Assembly: GCA_002435545.1 (NCBI GenBank)
Contig: DJNB01000175.1
Location: forward strand, 1-12,498
Origin: Lachnoclostridium sp. UBA6475
Lineage (GTDB): Bacteria; Bacillota; Clostridia; Lachnospirales; Lachnospiraceae
Direction of reading: 5' to 3'
Length of the DNA stretch: 12,498 nucleotides
The notes below the pieces were generated by a model. That model did not search any database and was not told the origin of the DNA. It worked only from the letters and a program-made list of their open reading frames with translations. Shown piece after piece: positions 6,542-12,498 of this stretch (its first letter is position 1; each line of letters starts with the position of its first letter). The translations under genes and the position numbers were made by a program.

Positions 6542-6586
6542 TTTAGTACAAAATAGTTGTAATCCGTAAGGAAAAGGAGGTTTATC

Positions 6587-7042
6587 ATGGATAAGTATCG
6601 TATTCTTGTAAAAGGAATCGTTCAGTACCAGGATCGTTACCTTGTTGTGGAAAAATGGTACGACGATCGTATATTTGATCCCTATCAGTGGGAATTTATT
6701 GATGGAGTCATTGAGTTTTCAGAAACACCGGAAAAGGCTGTACAGCGAGTGGTGGAGGAAAAGACAGGATTATCGGTGTTGATGGATAAACCTCTTTATA
6801 CCTGGGGATTTACCGTTGGAGAAGTCTGCAGCGTCGGAATCGCCTTTGAATGTACTGCGCAGTCGGAAGAAGTTATCCTTGCCGAGGATCTAAACGATTA
6901 TAAATGGGTGACGAAGGAAGAACTTCCGGAAGTGATTACCAACCAGGCAGTGTTAAAGGATATCGAAAGAGCGGGAATTACGAACCAGTTCACGCTTGAT
7001 GATTTTGGAAAGGTGGATTTATTCATTGAACCTATGGATTAA
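6587..7042 (+). CDS. Nudix-domain protein with a degraded Nudix box
   Basis: This 151-aa protein has a strong AAAGGAGG (6573-6580) before ATG 6587. The Nudix box occupies residues 40-62. Gly40, Glu46, Arg54, Glu58 and Gly61 fit the consensus, but the Glu after Arg is Val55 and the second Glu of the EE pair is Lys59. Both positions normally help bind the catalytic Mg2+, so diphosphatase activity may be weak or absent. Nudix folds without activity are known as ligand-sensing or regulatory modules, and whether that applies here is inference. Its end overlaps the start of pyrC by 17 nt, implying linked translation. The substrate is unknown. A nucleotide-related house-cleaning role or a regulatory role in the pyrimidine pathway are the two reasonable options. 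Confidence 0.8.
   Translation: MDKYRILVKGIVQYQDRYLVVEKWYDDRIFDPYQWEFIDGVIEFSETPEKAVQRVVEEKTGLSVLMDKPLYTWGFTVGEVCSVGIAFECTAQSEEVILAEDLNDYKWVTKEELPEVITNQAVLKDIERAGITNQFTLDDFGKVDLFIEPMD
7011..7016 (+). promoter_or_regulatory. Shine-Dalgarno that fixes the pyrC TTG start
   Basis: AGGTGG inside the end of the Nudix gene lies 9 nt before TTG 7026. The in-frame ATGs at 6996 and 6999 have no comparable site and would add residues (MILERWIYS) not typical of dihydroorotases. Confidence 0.6.
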
Positions 7043-8291
7043 AAATGGACATATTGTGGATCCGGCAACCGGAAGAGACGAAGTCGGAGATGTATATGTC
7101 GTAGATGGAAAAATAGCAGAGACAATGACGGGCGAGTATGAGACGATAGATGCTTCCAGCAAATATGTCATGCCGGGATTTGTAGATCTTCATGTGCATT
7201 TGCGGGAACCCGGATTTGAATACAAAGAGACGATCAAAACCGGTACGATGGCTGCTGCAAAAGGTGGATTTACCGGCGTCTGTCCTATGCCAAATACAAA
7301 GCCGTCCACGGATTCTCCGGAACGCATCAAAAAAGTTCTGGACATTGCGGAAAAAGACAGCCCGATCCATGTATATCCGGTAGGAGCTGTGACAATTGGA
7401 CAAGCCGGCGAGACGGTGACGGACATTGAGGGAATGGTAAAAGCCGGTGCGAAGGCCATCAGCGAAGATGGAAAAAGCGTCATGAATGCTGCTGTATATG
7501 AAAAAGCAATGAAAGAAGCCGCACGTCTTGGCATCCCTGTTATGGCACATTGCGAGGATAAAAATCTGGTAGGAAAAGGGGCGATGAATGCCGGAAAAGT
7601 GGCAGAGCGTCTTGGAATTCCGGGAATTACCAATGCAGTTGAGGATGTGATCGTAGCAAGAGATATTTTGCTTGCCAAGGAAACCGGTGCCAAACTGCAC
7701 TTGTGTCATTGTTCGACGGCGGACAGCGTCACGATGATTGAAAAGGCGAAAGAAGATGGTGTCTGTGTGAGCGGAGAAGTATGTCCGCATCATTTTTCCA
7801 TGACAGAAGATGATATTCTTGAAGATGATGCCAATTATAAAATGAATCCGCCTCTTCGTACGGCAAAAGATGTGGAGTGTTTGAAACAAGGTTTGAAACA
7901 GGGCATTTTAGAAGCCATTTCGACCGATCATGCACCACATGGGGAAGAAGAGAAAAAGAAATCCATTGCAGAAGCACCATTTGGAATTGTCGGATCCGAG
8001 ACAGCGTTTGCGCTTGCTGTCACGGAATTGGTAAAAAAAGGATATTTGACAATGAGCGGACTCGTGGAACGCATGAGTCTGAATCCATGCCGTATCCTTG
8101 GAGTCGAAGGCGGCTCTCTGGCGGCAGGAAAACCGGCGGACATTACGATTGCGGACATTGACAAAGAATATACCATAGATAAAAACACGTTTGTTTCCAA
8201 AGGAAAAAATACACCATTTGACGGTAAAAAAGTGTATGGAACAATTCAATATACGATTGTAGATGGTACGATCGTATATCCGTTTGCATAA
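7026..8291 (+). CDS. pyrC: Dihydroorotase (class I type)
   Basis: The 421-aa protein catalyses the reversible cyclisation of N-carbamoyl-aspartate to dihydroorotate, the third step of pyrimidine synthesis. Zinc-site motifs are clear: HVHLREPG with His56 and His58, MPNT, AHCED, LHLCHCST, and TDHAPH with Asp301. A SEDGKSV segment sits where class I enzymes of the Aquifex type carry a bridging Asp rather than a carboxylated Lys. The start is taken as TTG 7026 because it yields NLWIKNGHIVDPA, aligning with the family's usual first strand. The length matches the typical 420-430. The frame overlaps the end of the Nudix gene by 17 nt, and pyrF starts 21 nt downstream. The function is secure, the exact start a little less so. 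Confidence 0.95.
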   Translation: MNLWIKNGHIVDPATGRDEVGDVYVVDGKIAETMTGEYETIDASSKYVMPGFVDLHVHLREPGFEYKETIKTGTMAAAKGGFTGVCPMPNTKPSTDSPERIKKVLDIAEKDSPIHVYPVGAVTIGQAGETVTDIEGMVKAGAKAISEDGKSVMNAAVYEKAMKEAARLGIPVMAHCEDKNLVGKGAMNAGKVAERLGIPGITNAVEDVIVARDILLAKETGAKLHLCHCSTADSVTMIEKAKEDGVCVSGEVCPHHFSMTEDDILEDDANYKMNPPLRTAKDVECLKQGLKQGILEAISTDHAPHGEEEKKKSIAEAPFGIVGSETAFALAVTELVKKGYLTMSGLVERMSLNPCRILGVEGGSLAAGKPADITIADIDKEYTIDKNTFVSKGKNTPFDGKKVYGTIQYTIVDGTIVYPFA

Positions 8292-8312
8292 AACGAAGGA
8301 GGAGAGAAAAAT

Positions 8313-9230
8313 ATGATCAACCAATTGATTCAGAAAATCAAAAAAATGGAAGCTCCGATCGTGGTTGGACTGGATCCTATGTGGAATTATATCCCGCAGC
8401 ATATCCAGAAAAAAGCGATCGCAGAAGCCGGTGAGACATTGGAAGCGGCCGCAGAGGCTGTATGGCAGTATAACAAAGGCATTGTAGATGCCATTTGTGA
8501 TATCGTACCTGCTGTAAAACCACAGATTGCGATGTATGAGCAGTTTGGAATCCCAGGTCTTGCCGCATTTAAAAAGACCGTTGATTATTGCAAAGAAAAA
8601 GGCTTGATCGTAATCGGCGATGTAAAACGCGGAGATATCGGTTCCACATCTGCAGCATATGCGACCGGGCATATTGGAAAAGTGCAGATTGGAGATACGA
8701 AAATTGCTCCGTTTGACGAGGATTTTATTACGGTAAATCCTTATCTTGGAACCGATGGAATCAAACCATTTGTCGATGTATGCAAAGAAGAGAAAAAAGG
8801 TTTGTTTATATTGGTAAAAACTTCCAATCCATCCAGCGGAGAATTCCAGGATCAGAAGATTGATGGAAAACCATTATATGAAATGGTTGGCGAACATGTA
8901 GCCCGTTGGGGCGCTGACTGCATGGGCGACAGTTACAGCTATATCGGTGCTGTCGTAGGCGCAACGTATCCGGAGATGGGAAAAGTACTTCGTAAAGTGA
9001 TGCCAAAATCCTTTATTCTTGTACCCGGTTATGGTGCACAGGGCGGTACAGCCAAAGATCTGGCACCGTATTTTAACGAAGATGGACTTGGCGCAATTGT
9101 CAATTCCTCTCGTGGAATTATCGCAGCATACAAGCAGCCTGCTTACGCTTCTTATGGAGAAGAGGGCTATGCAGAGGCATCGAGAGCAGCAGCGATTGCG
9201 ATGAAAGAGGATCTGTCAACGATATTATAA
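8313..9230 (+). CDS. pyrF: Orotidine-5'-phosphate decarboxylase, long (subfamily 2) type
   Basis: The 305-aa protein decarboxylates OMP to UMP, the last step of de novo pyrimidine synthesis. The catalytic charged network is visible as Asp103-x-Lys105-x-x-Asp108 in GDVKRGDIGST. VGLDP is near the N terminus, and the phosphate-gripping region PGYGAQGG is near the C-terminal third. The length of about 300 fits subfamily 2 rather than the 230-residue B. subtilis type. GGAGGAG lies just before ATG 8313. The next gene, a lipoprotein, starts 33 nt after the stop. Confidence 0.95.
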   Translation: MINQLIQKIKKMEAPIVVGLDPMWNYIPQHIQKKAIAEAGETLEAAAEAVWQYNKGIVDAICDIVPAVKPQIAMYEQFGIPGLAAFKKTVDYCKEKGLIVIGDVKRGDIGSTSAAYATGHIGKVQIGDTKIAPFDEDFITVNPYLGTDGIKPFVDVCKEEKKGLFILVKTSNPSSGEFQDQKIDGKPLYEMVGEHVARWGADCMGDSYSYIGAVVGATYPEMGKVLRKVMPKSFILVPGYGAQGGTAKDLAPYFNEDGLGAIVNSSRGIIAAYKQPAYASYGEEGYAEASRAAAIAMKEDLSTIL

Positions 9231-9263
9231 CAAATGGGGAACCCCCAAAAAAGGAGAAAGAAA

Positions 9264-10172
9264 ATGAAAAAAATCAGTAAATTACTGGCACTTGCGCTGT
9301 GCCTGACATTAACAATCGGCAGTCTTGCCGGATGTGCAAAGAGTGAAAAAGACGTGATCAAGAATTCCGTTTCAAAGATCAACAATGCAAAGAATTTTGA
9401 GATGGATGCTTCCATGGGCGGCAAGATGACGATCGCAGTAGCAGGTACTTCTCAGGATGCCGATATGGATATGAAGATGAATGTAGTTTCTTTCCAGGAT
9501 CCGTTGAAGGCAAAAACGACGGCGACGATAACTTCAGCCGGAGTATCTACAACGACAGAGACTTATATGCAGAAAGATGGAAATGACCTTGTTGTATATA
9601 CAAAAGCAAATGACACATGGACGAAGACAAAGATGGAAAATGCCGTTGATATCATGCAGTCTTCCGGAGATATGTCAAAACAGCTGTCAGAAGACAGTTC
9701 CAAATATGTAAAGAAAGACGATCAGACAGAAAATGATAAGACGTATGCGGTATATGAATATACGGTAAGTGCCAAAGAGAATCAGGAGATGATGGAAAAC
9801 CTGATGTCTTCCATGACCGGCGGTCTGGGCGCGATGATGCAGGAAAAGGAAGTCAAAGAAATTCTTGATACGATCATTAAAAATATGGGAGATATCAAGA
9901 TGACGATCTGGTTTGACAGTGACGATGAGAATATCTACAAGATTACATATTCTATGACGGATATGATGAACAAAGTAATGGATGCCATCATTTCCAAAAT
10001 GAAGGAAAGTGCAGCTTCGGATAAGAGCGATGATTCCGTGGATCTTTCCAGCGCTCTTGCCGATGCGAAGATCACAGTGAAAGACATGAATATGACCTGT
10101 ATTTATAAAAACGTAGATTCCGCAGCAGATTTTGAAATTCCAAAAGATGCATTGGATGCAAAAGAGCAATAG
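9264..10172 (+). CDS. Lipoprotein of unknown function, possibly LolA/LppX-like fold (DUF6612-like)
   Basis: ATG 9264 was chosen because AAGGAGA lies just upstream and a textbook lipoprotein signal follows: MKK start, hydrophobic core, SLAGC lipobox with Cys24. An in-frame ATG at 9234 would put a basic extension in front of the signal peptide and lacks a proper site. The mature part of about 279 residues is rich in Lys, Asp, Met and Ser. It alternates short strands (KMTIAVAG, KAKTTATIT, YAVYEYTVS, DIKMTIWFD) with a Met-rich helical middle (about MMENLMSSMTGGLGAMM). This layout recalls the Gram-positive lipoproteins with a half-barrel fold near LppX/LolA. It would be anchored to the outer face of the membrane by diacylglycerol at Cys24. 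It lies between pyrF and pyrK with 33-nt gaps on each side, so it is probably co-transcribed, yet nothing in it points to nucleotide metabolism. Confidence 0.75.
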   Translation: MKKISKLLALALCLTLTIGSLAGCAKSEKDVIKNSVSKINNAKNFEMDASMGGKMTIAVAGTSQDADMDMKMNVVSFQDPLKAKTTATITSAGVSTTTETYMQKDGNDLVVYTKANDTWTKTKMENAVDIMQSSGDMSKQLSEDSSKYVKKDDQTENDKTYAVYEYTVSAKENQEMMENLMSSMTGGLGAMMQEKEVKEILDTIIKNMGDIKMTIWFDSDDENIYKITYSMTDMMNKVMDAIISKMKESAASDKSDDSVDLSSALADAKITVKDMNMTCIYKNVDSAADFEIPKDALDAKEQ

Positions 10173-10205
10173 TTTATAAAAGAAAAAGAAGAGAGGTTTT
10201 GACTT

Positions 10206-10973
10206 ATGAGTAAGGTAAAATGTCTCTGCAATGTCCGGGAGTCAGTTATGCTGGCTCCCGGAGTGTTTAGCTTATGGTTAGATGCTCCAGAGATTGCAGA
10301 ATCTGCAGTGCCGGGACAATTTGTCTCAATCTATACAAAGAGTGAAGCCAGACTGCTTCCGCGCCCGATCAGTATATGTGAAATAAACCGCGAAGAAAAG
10401 ACGATGCGTTTTGTATACCGCGTAGTCGGCGAAGGGACGAAGGAGTTTTCTGAATTATCCGCCGGTGATACGATTGAGGTACTTGGCCCTTTGGGAAATG
10501 GATTTCCAATTCCGCAAAAAAAGGCTGTTTTGATCGGAGGCGGGATCGGAATCCCACCGATGCTTGCCCTGGCAAAGGCATGCAAAGAACGTCCGACGGT
10601 TGTGCTGGGATACCGCGATGCGACGATGTTTTTGAAAGAAGAATTTGACAAAGTGGCGGATGTCGTTATCGCGACAGACGATGGAAGCGTGGGAACTCAT
10701 GGCACCGTTATTGATGCCATGAATGAAAAAAATCTCACAGCAGATGTCATCTGTGCTTGTGGTCCTATGCCGATGCTGCGTGGAGTAAAAGCGTACGGAT
10801 TAGAAAAGAACATCGAAACCTATGTGTCTATGGAAGAGCGGATGGCTTGTGGAATCGGTGCCTGCCTTGGCTGTGTATGTCAGTCAACAGAAGTGGATTC
10901 CCATTCTAACGTACACAACAAGCGCGTATGTAAAGATGGTCCCGTTTTTCTTTCTACAGAAGTAGAATTATAA
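10206..10973 (+). CDS. pyrK: Dihydroorotate dehydrogenase B, electron-transfer subunit
   Basis: The 255-aa protein partners PyrD to pass electrons from dihydroorotate to NAD+ through FAD and a [2Fe-2S] cluster. The FAD-binding RPIS motif is at residues 53-56, and the nucleotide-binding loop GGGIGIPPM at 111-119. The cluster ligands are likely Cys215, Cys220, Cys223 and Cys242 (C-x4-C-x2-C-x18-C), followed by the usual KDGPVF. GAGAGG lies 9 nt before ATG 10206. The pyrD gene follows after 31 nt, as expected for the class 1B enzyme. Confidence 0.96.
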   Translation: MSKVKCLCNVRESVMLAPGVFSLWLDAPEIAESAVPGQFVSIYTKSEARLLPRPISICEINREEKTMRFVYRVVGEGTKEFSELSAGDTIEVLGPLGNGFPIPQKKAVLIGGGIGIPPMLALAKACKERPTVVLGYRDATMFLKEEFDKVADVVIATDDGSVGTHGTVIDAMNEKNLTADVICACGPMPMLRGVKAYGLEKNIETYVSMEERMACGIGACLGCVCQSTEVDSHSNVHNKRVCKDGPVFLSTEVEL

Positions 10974-11004
10974 AAAAGCGCGCGACAGAAATGGAGGACG
11001 AAAA

Positions 11005-11910
11005 ATGAGTCTGGAAGTAAATTTTGCCGGAATAACATTTAAAAATCCTGTGACGACAGCCTCAGGTACATTTGGTTCCGGTATGGAATATAGTGAATTT
11101 GTGAATCTCGAAAAGCTCGGTGCCGTGACGACGAAAGGGGTTGCCAATGTGCCATGGGCGGGAAACCCCACTCCCCGCATCGCAGAGACCAAGAGCGGAA
11201 TGCTCAATGCGATCGGACTGCAAAACCCGGGAATTGAAACGTTCATTAAGCGGGATCTCGCATTTCTACATGAGAAAAACGCAAGAATTATCGTGAATGT
11301 ATGCGGTCATTCCGAAGAGGAATATTTGGCAGTGGTAGAGCGGCTTGCCTCCGAAGATGTGGACATGCTGGAAATTAATATTTCCTGTCCGAACGTAAAA
11401 GCGGGCGGTATCACATTTGGCCAGGATCCTAAATGTGCCGAAGATATCACGAAAAAGGTAAAAGCAATCGCTAAGCAGCCGGTTATCATGAAACTCAGTC
11501 CCAATGTGACGAGTATCGCGGAGATGGCAAAGGCGGTCGAAGATGGGGGAGCGGATGGAGTATCTCTGATCAATACCCTTACCGGCATGAAGATTGATGT
11601 GGCCCGGAAGACATTTGCACTTGCCAATAAAACGGGCGGTATGTCCGGCCCATGCGTAAAACCGGTTGCGGTGCGTATGGTTTATGAAGTGGCAAATGCG
11701 GTAAATATTCCGATCCTTGGTATGGGCGGCATCCGGAATACTGAAGATGCCCTCGAATTTTTGATGGCAGGTGCGACAATGGTAGCTGTCGGAACAGCAA
11801 ATTTCTTTAACCCATATGCGACATCCGAGATTATAGATGGATTGGAAAAATATGTAAAAGAAGAAAAACTGTCCGGAATACAGGATATTATCGGAATTGT
11901 GAATCGATAA
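11005..11910 (+). CDS. pyrD: Dihydroorotate dehydrogenase class 1B, catalytic subunit
   Basis: The 301-aa FMN enzyme oxidises dihydroorotate to orotate in the cytoplasm. The active-site Cys128 lies in the loop NISCPNVKAGG, typical of class 1, which uses Cys rather than Ser as base. Other matches are NPVTTASGTFG near the N terminus, GLQNPG, and the FMN-phosphate region GMGGIRNTEDALEFLMAGA. The adjacent pyrK confirms type 1B (NAD+-linked). TGGAGG lies upstream of ATG 11005. The pyrE gene begins 19 nt after its stop. Confidence 0.97.
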   Translation: MSLEVNFAGITFKNPVTTASGTFGSGMEYSEFVNLEKLGAVTTKGVANVPWAGNPTPRIAETKSGMLNAIGLQNPGIETFIKRDLAFLHEKNARIIVNVCGHSEEEYLAVVERLASEDVDMLEINISCPNVKAGGITFGQDPKCAEDITKKVKAIAKQPVIMKLSPNVTSIAEMAKAVEDGGADGVSLINTLTGMKIDVARKTFALANKTGGMSGPCVKPVAVRMVYEVANAVNIPILGMGGIRNTEDALEFLMAGATMVAVGTANFFNPYATSEIIDGLEKYVKEEKLSGIQDIIGIVNR

Positions 11911-11929
11911 ATAAGGAGGAAGAACAAAG

Positions 11930-12498
11930 ATGGAACAGTATAAACAGGAATTTATTGAATTTATGGTAGAAAGCGACGTATTGAAATTTGGCGATTTCAC
12001 ATTGAAAAGCGGAAGAAAATCTCCGTTTTTTATGAACGCCGGAGCGTATGTCACAGGATCCCAGTTGAAACGTCTGGGGGAATATTACGCCAAAGCAATC
12101 CTTGACAATTACGGAGATGACTTTGACGTATTGTTTGGACCAGCCTACAAAGGAATTCCACTTAGCGTAGCAACGACGATTGCATTTTCCGAATTGTTCG
12201 GAAAAGAGATCCGCTACTGCTCCAACCGTAAAGAGGTAAAAGACCACGGCGACACCGGAATTTTACTTGGAAGTAAGATCAAAGATGGTGATAAAGTAGT
12301 TATTATCGAAGATGTTACCACATCCGGCAAATCCATCGAAGAGACATTCCCTATCGTGAAAGCACAGGGCGACGTCGAAATCATCGGCCTTATGGTTTCT
12401 TTGAACCGAATGGAAAAAGGCAAGGGCGACAAATGCGCATTGGATGAGATCAAAGAACTCTACGGAATGCAGGCAAATGCCATTGTAACGATGGACGA
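11930..12498 (+). CDS. pyrE: Orotate phosphoribosyltransferase, 3' end beyond the window
   Basis: The frame starts at ATG 11930 after AGGAGGA (11914-11920) and stays open to the right edge: 189 full codons of an expected 210-225. The protein joins orotate to PRPP to give OMP. Visible motifs are KFGDFTLKSGRKSPFF at the start, FGPAYKGIPL, and the lysine-bearing loop RKEVKDHGDTG. The PRPP-binding signature VVIIEDVTTSGKS is at residues 123-135. It is the last gene of the visible pyr run, and the stop codon is not in the window. Confidence 0.95.
   Translation, partial: MEQYKQEFIEFMVESDVLKFGDFTLKSGRKSPFFMNAGAYVTGSQLKRLGEYYAKAILDNYGDDFDVLFGPAYKGIPLSVATTIAFSELFGKEIRYCSNRKEVKDHGDTGILLGSKIKDGDKVVIIEDVTTSGKSIEETFPIVKAQGDVEIIGLMVSLNRMEKGKGDKCALDEIKELYGMQANAIVTMD

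Noticed and set aside
9234..9263. Alternative upstream ATG for the lipoprotein
   Set aside because: It would place a basic 10-residue extension before the signal peptide and overrun the AAGGAGA site used by ATG 9264.

Overview
The window looks like a chromosomal stretch from a gut-type Clostridia, most likely Lachnospiraceae. The reasons are moderate-to-low GC, strong AGGAGG-type ribosome binding sites, consensus sigma-A promoters, the class 1B PyrK/PyrD pair, and a secreted Ig-like/Cys-His-repeat protein of the kind common in these bacteria. The genus cannot be fixed from the sequence alone. No phage, IS, CRISPR array, tRNA or rRNA was seen.

Layout. (a) 1-322 is the 3' end of a tcdA-like tRNA-modification gene. 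A sigma-A-type promoter whose -10 box overlaps its stop codon leads into an orphan NeuA-like cytidylyltransferase (385-1110). (b) 1206-4355 encodes a 1049-aa secreted protein: signal peptide, two Ig-like (BIG2-like) domains, 12 full and one partial Cys/His repeats, and C-terminal 23-residue leucine-rich-like repeats. It ends at a strong hairpin that can serve as a bidirectional terminator. (c) A cold-shock protein gene lies convergently on the minus strand (4537-4734) with its own promoter. (d) 4805-5443 is a gene-free gap of about 640 bases. It holds two separate long nested palindromes (4822-4999 and 5107-5340), then the asd promoter and a short leader. The 107 bases between the palindromes show nothing clear. 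(e) From 5456 to the right edge, all genes are on the plus strand and closely spaced: asd, a Nudix-family gene, pyrC, pyrF, a lipoprotein gene, pyrK, pyrD and pyrE (cut by the window end).

How the genes work together. pyrC, pyrK/pyrD, pyrE and pyrF cover the steps from carbamoyl-aspartate to UMP. Carbamoyl-phosphate synthase and aspartate carbamoyltransferase are not in the window. asd, which draws on the same aspartate pool for lysine, threonine and methionine, sits at the head. The only convincing promoter seen for the whole run is upstream of asd. Gaps are 19-45 nt, the Nudix and pyrC genes overlap, and no internal terminator or PyrR-type leader was found. A single long transcript is therefore a reasonable inference.

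Most unusual points: the two nested palindromes next to the csp and asd promoters, the Cys/His repeat protein with variable spacing between paired cysteines, a Nudix protein with a degraded Nudix box translationally overlapped by a TTG-started pyrC, and a lipoprotein gene embedded among pyr genes. I did not find clear evidence for a wholly new multi-gene system.
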